From the NCBI RefSeq assembly GCF_963669205.1, contig NZ_OY769915.1, forward strand, positions 4,438,001 through 4,502,000: a stretch of DNA of 64,000 bases. The letters run 5' to 3'. Position 1 is the stretch's first letter, and every line of letters starts with the position of its first letter. The translations under genes were made by a program, and so were the position numbers. Source of the DNA: an uncultured Roseibium sp. (GTDB lineage Bacteria; Pseudomonadota; Alphaproteobacteria; Rhizobiales; Stappiaceae). The notes beneath the pieces are model-generated. The model did not search any database. It was given only the letters and a program-made list of their open reading frames with translations, and was not told where the DNA came from. This document shows positions 1 through 9,000 of this stretch, one piece after another.

Positions 1-1355
1 TCTTTACGCGCAGAGAAATGAAGCAGCGCGCTGCCGTCTGCCGTCCAAGCGGCGTGATAAACCGGAAGCAGGTCGCTTCCGACCGTTCCAAGAAGTTCGA
101 GTTCCGGAAGCGCGTATCGGTAGATACTGCCGCTTTCGTGCAGCACCAGCAATTCGTCCAATGCTCGGTGTCTCAAAGCATGAAGTTCAATTTCGTAGCC
201 GCTCTCGCCTCCATCGGCGACACCCGCTTCGAATAACTGGTCGACAGGCTGGCCGCTTGTCGTGTCCCAGACCACCAGATCCCCGCTCGTGACAACTCTT
301 TTCTCATCCGACAGGAATGCAGTCACTATACGGAAGGCGCGACGACGCTCAACTTTGCTACTATAGACCCGGTTGATCAGCCGGGTATCAAGGCCAACAA
401 CCGGTTCTCCCGTGATCAGATCCAGGATCTCGCTGCTGACATACGTAAGAGGCACCCGGTTGAAGGCCAACCTTTCCTCAGATGGTGCCCAGACAACGGT
501 CATGTTCATACCGTCGGACCAACGTCTCGGTTTCTCGCCTCTGGGCAACGGATATTCGCGCTTGATTACGCTCGCGCCTGTCGAGGTCTCCCAAACGTCC
601 AGCCTAATGCTCGCAGAAGCCAGACTGGAAACCCACACGTACTGCCCGCTTGGGGAGAACCCAGCACTCAGTCCATCGCCGTATAGATGGCTTTCGACAG
701 CGCCATCTATCACCGCCGACCACGCCCCAGCGCCTTTGTCCGTCAGCCCTTGAACCCGGATCTCCGTACTGGTCTCCTGCCGCTTCACGTGAAGGACGAC
801 GGTGTGGTCCGGCGAAGGCAATACGCGATCGCCATACCTGTTGGCATCGCGATAGTTGAACACTGCCCGACCGGTCGCAATTTCGATGATTTGGAGGGCA
901 CCGTCATCTCTCGAAAGCGCAACAGTTGCACCATCAGCCGAAAAGGCGTTTTCGGCCAAGCGGCCATTGATCTTCGCGCCAAACGATCTTCCCGATAGGT
1001 CCGTGAAACCGGCAAGGGTGAGGTTCCCCTCTCGCCGCACGATCCGGGCCAGACGGCTTCCATCTGGAAGCAACCGGAACATACTGCCATCGAGCGAGCT
1101 CGAGCGTTCAAGCAGGACCGCGCCACTGTCGATGTCCCATAGCTTCGAAACGCCACTTTGATCGGTGCTGGACAGAAGCCTTCCATCCAAACTTACCGAC
1201 AAATCTCCGACCATCGAGGTATGGCCTTTGGTCACTTCAAGCCGGAAATCATCCACCTGCGCTGCTGCCGGTGCCGCGTACAATGCGCCCGCAAGCAGAA
1301 TGGCGAGAACCTCGCCCCAGACTGTTCGGGCCCGAACGGCCTTCCCCTCTGGCAT
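1..1355 (-). CDS. WD40-like beta-propeller secreted protein (partial, runs off left edge)
   Basis: An open reading frame starts with ATG at 1355 and continues without a stop to base 1, giving about 451 residues with the C-terminus outside the window. The N-terminus has basic residues, a hydrophobic stretch (LAILLAGALY) and an Ala-rich cleavage-like region, so it looks exported. The body has repeated propeller-blade patterns: 'SVSLDGRLLSS', 'KLWDIDSG', 'AFSADGATVALS', 'VVWDTTSG'. It starts only 4 bases after the stop of the upstream TRAP-type binding protein, so the two are probably translated together. It is likely a periplasmic or secreted scaffold paired with the caspase proteins of this cluster. 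Whether it too ends in a protease domain cannot be seen. Confidence 0.8.
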   Translation of the reverse strand, partial: MPEGKAVRARTVWGEVLAILLAGALYAAPAAAQVDDFRLEVTKGHTSMVGDLSVSLDGRLLSSTDQSGVSKLWDIDSGAVLLERSSSLDGSMFRLLPDGSRLARIVRREGNLTLAGFTDLSGRSFGAKINGRLAENAFSADGATVALSRDDGALQIIEIATGRAVFNYRDANRYGDRVLPSPDHTVVLHVKRQETSTEIRVQGLTDKGAGAWSAVIDGAVESHLYGDGLSAGFSPSGQYVWVSSLASASIRLDVWETSTGASVIKREYPLPRGEKPRRWSDGMNMTVVWAPSEERLAFNRVPLTYVSSEILDLITGEPVVGLDTRLINRVYSSKVERRRAFRIVTAFLSDEKRVVTSGDLVVWDTTSGQPVDQLFEAGVADGGESGYEIELHALRHRALDELLVLHESGSIYRYALPELELLGTVGSDLLPVYHAAWTADGSALLHFSARK

Positions 1356-1359
1356 CGGT

Positions 1360-2685
1360 TTACTCGTTACCGCTGGAGCTGCGTGCTGCCTCAACCACCG
1401 CCGGGTCTATCGCGGAGAGCATCGGAGCAACAAGGGGAGCCGCAGTTTTCTTCATGGCGTCACGCTCTGCCTTGGAGAGCCGCGTGACTTTGTGACCGTC
1501 TTTTTCGAGCGCTTGCACCAACGCCTCTTCTTCTGCAGCGATTGCAGAAGCGTTTGCCTCGGCGGTCGTTTGTGCAGCTTCCAGAAGAACCTGCTGAACC
1601 TCTGGTGAAAGGCTTTCCCACCATGTCTGGCTGACAAAAAGGATTCCGCCTGCCACGGTGTGCCCCGTGAGGGTAACGCCACCACTGGCAACCAAATCGT
1701 TTTCGTGCATTTCTGCCAGGGTTGCAGAAACGGCACGGATCACGCCCACCTTGAGAGCCATTTTGACTTCGCTAGAGGGTAGAGGGGTCGGCATGGCGCC
1801 AAGCACTTCGATCCCCTTTGTCCCGAGTTTGGTGTAGGTCCTCAATCCATCAACATCTTCAACCTTACGCACGGGCCCGGCGGACGAAAGATGCACCATC
1901 GGACCAGGGACGATCGCCAATCCAACCAATCCATGTTCCTTGAGCGAGTCCAGGAGCCCGCGAGCTGCGTCGCTTTTGCTAAAGCCCGCGAGTGCTTCTG
2001 CATCATCGAAGATAAATGGCGCACTCAGCAACATGAGTGTTTCGGTTGGGAAGTAGCGGTATGCTTCATCAAGAGTGGCGTAGCCAAACTTTGCATACTC
2101 ACCTGAAGCGATCTGGGTTGCAAGCTCATCCTGACTAAACAAGTGAATACCGGCAAGGGCCTCCACGCACACGTCACCGTCAGCCTCTTTGGTTGCCGTT
2201 GCAGCAAATGTCTCTGCAGGCTCTGCAATTTTGTTCGAATAACCGAATGTGAAGAGCCTTTCGAATGACTCGCCATCATTGCAGCCGATGGCTTCGTTCG
2301 CTGCCTTTTGCTGTTGCTTCCGCTCGGCCTCTTGACGCTCTTTTTCGGCTCGCGCTTCTGGCGAAAGTTCTTCGCCGCAATCCTCGACCGCGGAAAGCGC
2401 GAGAAAAGCCTCAACGGCTTTCGCGTCAGCCTCAGACCAGGGATCGGAATTCGATTCCACCTCAAGCCCTTGGAAACTCAAGAAGCTGCGCACTGAGAAC
2501 AACCAGGAGCCTTCCTGTCCTTGGAGATCGGACGGTTGTATCTGGCCCTGACGCATTGCGCACATAACCTGCTTTACCTCGTTCATTTCGCGATCAAAAT
2601 CATCTTTGCTGGACTGCGCCGAGGCGTGGCCAGCCGACGCAGTGATAAGCGCGAAAAGAATTAGAATTGTTTTCTTCATTCTCAC
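1360..2685 (-). CDS. Secreted protein with C-terminal TRAP/DctP-type solute-binding domain
   Basis: This 441-residue protein has a clear signal peptide (MKKTILILFALITASAGHASAQ). Residues about 25-140 form a unique, partly charged helical region. From about residue 150 the sequence resembles DctP-type periplasmic binding proteins: 'YFPTETLMLLSAPFIFDDAEA', 'VEDVDGLRTYT', 'PLPSSEVKMALKVGVI', 'LSPEVQQVLLEAAQ'. DctP proteins usually work with DctQ/DctM membrane subunits, but none lie near it; its neighbours are caspase and WD40 proteins. In the usual GLKIR-type loop the conserved Arg appears to be replaced (GLRTYT), so ligand binding may differ. It is probably a periplasmic ligand sensor or adaptor of the cluster, which is inference. 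Confidence 0.75.
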   Translation of the reverse strand: MRMKKTILILFALITASAGHASAQSSKDDFDREMNEVKQVMCAMRQGQIQPSDLQGQEGSWLFSVRSFLSFQGLEVESNSDPWSEADAKAVEAFLALSAVEDCGEELSPEARAEKERQEAERKQQQKAANEAIGCNDGESFERLFTFGYSNKIAEPAETFAATATKEADGDVCVEALAGIHLFSQDELATQIASGEYAKFGYATLDEAYRYFPTETLMLLSAPFIFDDAEALAGFSKSDAARGLLDSLKEHGLVGLAIVPGPMVHLSSAGPVRKVEDVDGLRTYTKLGTKGIEVLGAMPTPLPSSEVKMALKVGVIRAVSATLAEMHENDLVASGGVTLTGHTVAGGILFVSQTWWESLSPEVQQVLLEAAQTTAEANASAIAAEEEALVQALEKDGHKVTRLSKAERDAMKKTAAPLVAPMLSAIDPAVVEAARSSSGNE

Positions 2686-2915
2686 CTCCCAATCTTCAGG
2701 TTAGACGCCTGGTACGCGGTGTTGAAGCTCAGTATCTCCGCACGGTGGCTTGTGCCCGAACCGAAAACGCATTGGGGTTCGCAACAACGGTCACCTTGAC
2801 CCAAGAATGCGCGGTGGCCGCCTTGAAAAATCTAGGTCGAAAAAGGGCAAACAAACGCATCGCTATAACCTTTCTCTGGAGAACCTGTTGTCGTGCCACT
2901 TCAAACGCCCGATGT

Positions 2916-5900
2916 TCATCGTTTCAGCTCGAGTAAAGCCGCTTCTGCTACGTGACCGATTTCCTGACCGTCCGTTGCGATCAAGACCCAGCCGTTTTCA
3001 CTTTGCATCAACGTGACGAGCGTCCCCGGCTGCAGCTTTGTCACGATTGCCCCGCCTTCGATGGCCTTGGCGAAAACATCAGCCGGCTGGATAACCACAT
3101 GGGTCGGTGTTGTCGGGATGATCTCGGCCGGCTCGTCTGACAGGACAAGCGTGGCCTTGGCGACCGGGAACGTGTTGCCCACCACCTTCATCTGAGGGAC
3201 CTGCGTGTAGCCAAAGGCCGCTTCGCTGTATTCAGGAAGGCGCCGGTCGATGTAGCTGGCGAGCTCCGTGACATCCACCGCACTGTCATTGTCGTTGTCA
3301 GCGGCCGCAATCGCATCCAGAAGCGTGTAGGTGAACAGGCCATGCCCGCGGAACCCTTCAAGCGCCGGGGCCGTGTCCGTCGACGCCGTCAGCGTCGTAC
3401 GCCCGATTGCCCGGTTCAAACGGCTGATCGCGGCAAGCGCCTCCGTGCCACGCACAACGGGCTCCTGGGTCAGTGTACCGCTCTCGCACGTATCGAACAG
3501 AAGAACGGACTTCTGCGCCCGGATCCTGGAAAACCACTCCTGCATTACCTCCTGACCAATGCCTGCCGTCTTGAACGAGCCTTCATCGGAATACCGGAAG
3601 TCATGCGGCAGGAAGTAGTACCGTCCGTCCTCCGTCTTGCCGTGACCGGCAAGGAAGAACACGAATACATCCCCCGGACGGACCTTCTCCTCCAGACGCT
3701 CAAAGGCCGCTTCCAGACCCTCCTTGGTGACGTCCTCGTCCAGCACCGTTTCCACGATGATGTCGGAATAGATCTCCTTGCCGGCGACCTCCAGCGCAGA
3801 ACCGATGGCCTTCGCGTCAGAAGCCGCATATGTCAAATCCAAACGGCTGTCGAAATAGTCGTTTACGCCCACGGACAGCACATAGAGTTTGGGATCGGTA
3901 ATCTCCGGCTCGTCCAATGTCACAGTGAAGGTCAAAGGATCAGAGGCAATCAGACCGGCGGCATTGTAAGCCACAACCTGGATCTCGTTCTCACCAGGAG
4001 CCAGGTAAAGCGACTGTGTCACACGTTTGCTCTCGCCAACGGTGCTCTCGCCGCCAGCCTCTTCGACACCATCTGCCAGAACCAGCGGTGCAAGGGCCCG
4101 CTCGGACAGATCCTGCAACACGCCGTTGACCGACCATTCCACCTTGCCGATCCCGCCGGACGTCGCCTTGATCTCCACCTCGACATCGACAGCACCCGAT
4201 CCGGAGCCATCGCCAACGATTGTTTCGTCAGGCTCAGGCGAGATTAGGCTCACGCGCGGCGGGAAGCCGCCCTCGATGATCTTCTCCAGATCCAGTTCGG
4301 CAGCCGCCGCGGCCACCTTGCCGTCCGGGTCCCCGGCCAGAGCCTCGCGTACAAGATCAGGCCGGTACAAAGCGTCATAGACTTGATCGACCGAGAACAC
4401 CTCAAGCCCGCGCACCACGTTGATGTGCTTCGCACCACCCTCAGAAGCGTTGAAGAACCCCTCAGGTGTAAGCACAATCCAGGAGCCGTCCTTGAAATAA
4501 ACGAACTGGGCAAGCTCGTTGCCGGTCGCAACGTCCCACAAGCGCGACGTTCCGTCGTCTGATATAGTCATGACCTTGGTGTCGTTGGCCAAGAAGGTCG
4601 CGTCGGACAAATAGCTATCGTGACCTTCAAAGCTTAGCGTTTCCTCGCCGGTTGACGTACGCCACAACCTTGCTGTCCTATCTCTAGATGCGGTCAGCAA
4701 GAAATCACCGTCAGTAGAAATAGCAATTTTTTCTACATAATCATCATGACCGAGAAAAGTCTTCAGAACTTTACCACTACTTTTTTCTATCAGATCAACA
4801 GATTTCTTATCTGAATATTGACCCAAACTCATATAAAATACATTTTCTTTCGAATTAAATATTGAATCTGTAACAACATTATCGAACTGAATTTCATCTA
4901 TTTTTTCACCTGTTGTCAAATTAAGTAATATTAAAGATCTGCTGGTTGAAATAAGCGCGCTGCTACCGACCGAATTCAAATTAATTGATTGCAAATATTT
5001 CTGCAGTTCCACCACGTATTTTTCTTGACCAGAAGAAGCATCCCAAGCGACAATTTTTTGCCATGCTCCTCCTAATATAATTTCGTTCTCAAGTGCAAAT
5101 AATACTTCTCTCGGCGGACCCTGGTTTTCGTCCACCGCGATCCGCTGCACCTCGGCTCCAGATACAGCATCCCAAACGACTAAGGTTGCATTGACTTGAG
5201 AGTAAGGCGTTCCATCGTACCAACTGGAGACCACCTTATTTCCAGAATTGTCAAATGAAGCACTTTCCAATTGGCCACGATGATCAGCAAATTTTTTCGA
5301 CAACAAACCGCGGTCCGTGTCCCAGACAGTTGCTGCATTTTTGAAAGAGATTAGGGCTTTCGAGGAGTCAGGGACATAATCGAGAGAATTCGGTTTTAAC
5401 ATAGGGGGCGACATGTCGTATACGACATTGCCGGACGGCACTGATATTCCGAGTATTTTGGTCCCCCACGTAAAAAATACAGTCTTCCCGTCAGGTGTGA
5501 AGGCAATTGCACTAGGCTTGCTCAATTCCGTTTCAAACTGAGTAACCAGCCTTCCGGTATTGGCATCCCATACCTTTAGCGGACTACCATCTGAGCCCGT
5601 CGCTAAGTAGTCACCGTCCGGACTGTAGGCAGTAGCGGAAACTCCATAACCGTGGCTACCAAGGTCAAATATCAGTGAGTTATCAACGCTTCTTACCTCG
5701 GCACGATTGCCTGCTGCTTGACGCACAATCCGATCGCCGTCAGGTGACACCGAAAAACCACCGTAACCATCGGTATCGGTCAGGAGGGTTCCAATGACCT
5801 TTCCGTTTGTCTCGTCGATGGAAACAACACCGCCAAAGGCAGAGCCAATAAGTATTAATCGACTGGATTCGACATATTCAATATCATCAAAGTAGGTATT

Positions 5901-6674
5901 CTCCACCTTAATCCTGAATATCTCTTTCTTAGAAGATAAATCCCAAGCTTGCACATATGAATATTTTTGCGAGTCTTGACCGTTTGAAACAGCCCAGACG
6001 GTTTCTTCTGCATCTCCGAAAGCGACCTTGGAGAGGTTGTGCTTGTTGCCGGAGGTCCGCCCAAAACCGTTGAATTTAATTAATTCTGCACCAGTCTTGG
6101 TATCCCATATCCGCACAGTATTGTCAGTTGAGCCTGTTAACAGCCTGCTTCCATCTGCGTTAAGCTGTACGCTTCCAACCTCATTTGAATGTCCGGTAAA
6201 TCGTTTTAACTCTCTTCCGGTGACAAGGTCCCACAGTATTGGCCGAGTGTCCCAGCCAAATGCACTTGACGCCAAAAAACGACCATCACCACTGATTGAC
6301 AGGCTTGCCACGGCGCCTATGTGACCTCGCCCGACATTCACGGAAGTCGGCAGGTTCGATGAGTTTACTTTTGCGTTAGCCCCATTGTCCCGACTTGCAT
6401 TCGTCCTTCCAGATTGCGAGCTCAATTCCAGGAAGCCGTTGTGCACCCAGACATCTTCACCTTGAGGGGATTTGACCTTGCTCCAAGACCCGGTACGCTT
6501 GAGTTCAGTAAGCTTGGTGCCCGGCGAAAGCCGATCGATGATGCTGTAATTTGTTCCAGGGCCCGAGCGGGCGTTCAGGTTGGCACCATCCTGTACCTTG
6601 TAGACTGATTGGGCGAACGCGGAATGCGTAAGGTAAACAATTAAAGCAAGAACTATCCCCAGTCTTCGCGTCAT
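2916..6674 (-). CDS. SH3 / WD40 / Ig-like / caspase-like (C14) periplasmic protease
   Basis: A 1252-residue protein if started at the ATG at 6674, chosen because AGAGGG lies 7 bases upstream and a signal peptide follows (MTRRLGIVLALIVYLTHSAF). Domains in order: bacterial SH3 (about 25-85, 'LNARSGPGTNYSIIDRL'), a long WD40 region (about 110-790, e.g. 'LLTGSTDNTVRIWDT', 'LLTASRDRTARLW'), an Ig-like linker (about 840-950), a caspase fold (about 955-1160) with H1011 in FLAGHGK and C1063 in LLFDTCESG, and a second SH3-like tail. Both catalytic residues are present, so it should be an active cysteine protease in the periplasm. The WD40-coding half is visibly AT-richer than the protease half. A decayed copy of its 3' end lies at 7201-7485. 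Confidence 0.88.
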   Translation of the reverse strand: MTRRLGIVLALIVYLTHSAFAQSVYKVQDGANLNARSGPGTNYSIIDRLSPGTKLTELKRTGSWSKVKSPQGEDVWVHNGFLELSSQSGRTNASRDNGANAKVNSSNLPTSVNVGRGHIGAVASLSISGDGRFLASSAFGWDTRPILWDLVTGRELKRFTGHSNEVGSVQLNADGSRLLTGSTDNTVRIWDTKTGAELIKFNGFGRTSGNKHNLSKVAFGDAEETVWAVSNGQDSQKYSYVQAWDLSSKKEIFRIKVENTYFDDIEYVESSRLILIGSAFGGVVSIDETNGKVIGTLLTDTDGYGGFSVSPDGDRIVRQAAGNRAEVRSVDNSLIFDLGSHGYGVSATAYSPDGDYLATGSDGSPLKVWDANTGRLVTQFETELSKPSAIAFTPDGKTVFFTWGTKILGISVPSGNVVYDMSPPMLKPNSLDYVPDSSKALISFKNAATVWDTDRGLLSKKFADHRGQLESASFDNSGNKVVSSWYDGTPYSQVNATLVVWDAVSGAEVQRIAVDENQGPPREVLFALENEIILGGAWQKIVAWDASSGQEKYVVELQKYLQSINLNSVGSSALISTSRSLILLNLTTGEKIDEIQFDNVVTDSIFNSKENVFYMSLGQYSDKKSVDLIEKSSGKVLKTFLGHDDYVEKIAISTDGDFLLTASRDRTARLWRTSTGEETLSFEGHDSYLSDATFLANDTKVMTISDDGTSRLWDVATGNELAQFVYFKDGSWIVLTPEGFFNASEGGAKHINVVRGLEVFSVDQVYDALYRPDLVREALAGDPDGKVAAAAAELDLEKIIEGGFPPRVSLISPEPDETIVGDGSGSGAVDVEVEIKATSGGIGKVEWSVNGVLQDLSERALAPLVLADGVEEAGGESTVGESKRVTQSLYLAPGENEIQVVAYNAAGLIASDPLTFTVTLDEPEITDPKLYVLSVGVNDYFDSRLDLTYAASDAKAIGSALEVAGKEIYSDIIVETVLDEDVTKEGLEAAFERLEEKVRPGDVFVFFLAGHGKTEDGRYYFLPHDFRYSDEGSFKTAGIGQEVMQEWFSRIRAQKSVLLFDTCESGTLTQEPVVRGTEALAAISRLNRAIGRTTLTASTDTAPALEGFRGHGLFTYTLLDAIAAADNDNDSAVDVTELASYIDRRLPEYSEAAFGYTQVPQMKVVGNTFPVAKATLVLSDEPAEIIPTTPTHVVIQPADVFAKAIEGGAIVTKLQPGTLVTLMQSENGWVLIATDGQEIGHVAEAALLELKR

Positions 6675-7200
6675 AAACTGACCCTCTTGAGATTTGTCAA
6701 AACGTTCCTTGTTTCGCTCGTCATCGTCAGGTTTCGCAGAAAAAGTCGGCGACCTGATGCGCAAGGATTTACTCCGGCTTGAAAGAAACTTGATCACCGA
6801 CAGACAGCGCATGCCGCCCACAAATGCCAAAAGACTGTGCAAACCCGGAAAAGAACAATGCCAGATAGCATTTTCGTGGAACTACCCAACACATACTGAG
6901 AACCAGGTTTTCTGTATTGTTCATGCGGTCAATCTCGAATTCGTAGTCGATTTCGAAAGTAGTTTTCTATTCAATTAGATCCAAATTAACCTAAGGGTAT
7001 GCCAACTAATTCAGCAATGTCCAGCATAATCAAAATGATACTGCCAACTAAAAAAAATAGACCTTCATAATTCTCCAATTACGTCAATGCCAGACTGTAA
7101 GATTTACGAATGGAAAGGTTCCCCGCTTGCAAATCAAGCGCCAGTGACTTTTTAGGAAGCCGCGAAGCCATTTTGATTAAGCTAAAAAGATGCGAAAAAG
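6675..7200. other. AT-rich non-coding gap upstream of the large caspase gene
   Basis: No convincing gene is visible on either strand. The segment is strongly AT-rich and lies between the caspase gene and the decayed duplicate to its right. It probably carries the promoter of the three-gene unit 6674-1; no clear -35/-10 pair or operator could be assigned. Confidence 0.5.
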
Positions 7201-7485
7201 TTATTGAATGGGAGCCATTGAACTTGTCGCCAAATAACCGATTTCCTGGCCGTCCTTCGTGATAAGAACCCAGCCGTTTTCACTTTGCATCAAAGTGACG
7301 AGCGTCCCCGGCCGCAGCTTTGTCACGACAGCCCCACCTTCCTTTGCCTCGGCGAGAACATCAACAAGCTGAAAGACGACAAGCGTCGGTGTCGTTGAAA
7401 CAATCTCTTCGAGCGCATCCGAAAATACGAACGAGGTCCTCGCGAGAGAGACCTTGTTGCGGAACAACTTCATGTGCGGAACATG
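7201..7485 (-). pseudogene. Decayed duplicate of the 3' end of the large caspase gene
   Basis: The minus-strand frame ending at 7201 aligns with the last 95 or so residues of the 1252-residue caspase protein. Shared stretches include 'GTLVTLMQSENGWVLI' and 'DGQEIG', and the DNA at 7265-7325 is nearly identical to 2988-3048. The upstream part of a gene is missing: the frame has no plausible start or signal peptide and abuts the stop of the neighbouring metacaspase (7527). It is best read as the remnant of a second large caspase gene lost by deletion, leaving only the SH3-like tail. Expression is unlikely. Confidence 0.75.
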
Positions 7486-7526
7486 CGCACAATCCGGCAA
7501 ATCGGCCCTGATCCAATTCTCATGTT

Positions 7527-8996
7527 TCACCGGATGTGCTTGTATGGCGTGACACCAGCGCTCCATTTTGGTGGCGCAACGATCGCGTACTCAATGTTCC
7601 TACCTCCGGCATCGATTGTCGATCTTCCGTTGACCGCGGGTGCCAGCAGCTGTTCTGCGATCTGCTGTAGTGTCGTTTCCGCATTTGAAAGACTTTGCGG
7701 GACAAAACTTTGAAGCCCTTTTAGTATTTGTTGCGGATCGATTTTCTGGTCGACTACGATCGATAAGAGATGTCCCTCACCCGGAGCGGTAACCTCAAAT
7801 GCAATGCCCCAATTGGGGTCGGGAACAAGCACGGGCACTCCAGCCTTGATAGTTCCCTTTTCATAAGGGTTTGCATAGTCCATCTTTGGAAAAAGCAGTG
7901 TCAGTTCACCAGTGGAGCTGAGATCGAACAGGAGTAAGAACCCGTCTCTATCGCTCGATACACGGAACCGGTTGACATCACCAACGCGTGACGTCGCAGA
8001 GGGTTCAATCGACAGCTGAAAGCCCATATCGTTGTTTTCGGGAACGATGTCGGTGATCGTTTCCACCGGTGTGTCCCCGGTTTGACGAACTCCTGCCAAA
8101 ACGAATTCCGGTGCAATCGGATCGCTCGATGGCGTGAAGCCCATGGTCTGACAACTGGAGACACGCTCACACCAGGCTTCCGTTTGCGGGCGCACATAGG
8201 AGAGAACCTCCGCGACTGTTACAATGCCATTGCCATTTTTGTCGGCCTTGCTGGTTTCCAGGGCTTCAAGCAGCAGCCCGGTGAATATCCCTTCGCCGCC
8301 TGTTTCCCATGCAAGCTGGTTTGCTGCGGCAGCTGACAAGGAAAAGTGCGTGAAGCCGGCGGATCTGCCGTCAGCCAAGGAAGGTGTCAGCTCGGTGGGA
8401 ATGAGCGGACTGGAAACCCTGGCATCTGGGTTATGATAAAATCGAGACCTCGTTTCTTCGTTCAGGGACGGATCGAAAAACCTCGAGATTGTCCCTGAAT
8501 GACAGGAATCTGCAATCAGCACGACATCTCGCCCTGAGAGAGCTTCCAGCGCATTGCTGAGTTCGTCATCCGTGATCATGCCTGAGCTGCCGCCACCACG
8601 CCCTGTATCATACGGCAAGATCGTTTCGTCGCGGCCATCGTCCTCATCGCCATCCGTGTCGGTGACGTAAGAACCGTGTCCGGAAAAGTAAACGAGAACA
8701 CGATCTCCGGCAGCCGTATTTTGTTTCAGCCAGGTTTTGATAGAAGACAAGATTGCATCCTTCGTCGCTTCTTCATCGATCAGGATGCGAATGTCTGCGC
8801 TAGTTATACCAACCGTGCCGGTCAGATATCGCTCGAACTTGGCCACATCATTTGGGGGCCCGATCAAGTCGGAGTCTTCCAGATAAGGATAGCTTCCTAC
8901 ACCTATGAGCAAAGCCTTGTCCCAATCTGCAGAAGCAGGCAGCGGCAATAGAGCGAACAAAAGCGTGAATAGGGAGAAAAGTCTCTTTATTTTCAT
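7527..8996 (-). CDS. Secreted metacaspase-like protease with DUF4384-type C-terminus
   Basis: A 489-residue protein starting at the ATG at 8996, which directly precedes a signal peptide (MKIKRLFSLFTLLFALLPLP). Residues about 25-280 are a caspase/metacaspase fold with H107 in YFSGHGS and C165 in LIADSCHSG, both catalytic residues intact. An Asp/Asn-rich insert (TDTDGDEDDGRDE) after the His may bind calcium, as in some metacaspases; this is inference. Residues about 345-450 resemble DUF4384 (GFLLLFDLSSTGELTLLFP). It is four bases downstream of the second caspase gene and closes the five-gene unit 12539-7527. The family cleaves after basic residues, but specificity here is unknown. Confidence 0.88.
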   Translation of the reverse strand: MKIKRLFSLFTLLFALLPLPASADWDKALLIGVGSYPYLEDSDLIGPPNDVAKFERYLTGTVGITSADIRILIDEEATKDAILSSIKTWLKQNTAAGDRVLVYFSGHGSYVTDTDGDEDDGRDETILPYDTGRGGGSSGMITDDELSNALEALSGRDVVLIADSCHSGTISRFFDPSLNEETRSRFYHNPDARVSSPLIPTELTPSLADGRSAGFTHFSLSAAAANQLAWETGGEGIFTGLLLEALETSKADKNGNGIVTVAEVLSYVRPQTEAWCERVSSCQTMGFTPSSDPIAPEFVLAGVRQTGDTPVETITDIVPENNDMGFQLSIEPSATSRVGDVNRFRVSSDRDGFLLLFDLSSTGELTLLFPKMDYANPYEKGTIKAGVPVLVPDPNWGIAFEVTAPGEGHLLSIVVDQKIDPQQILKGLQSFVPQSLSNAETTLQQIAEQLLAPAVNGRSTIDAGGRNIEYAIVAPPKWSAGVTPYKHIR

Positions 8997-9000
8997 AACT

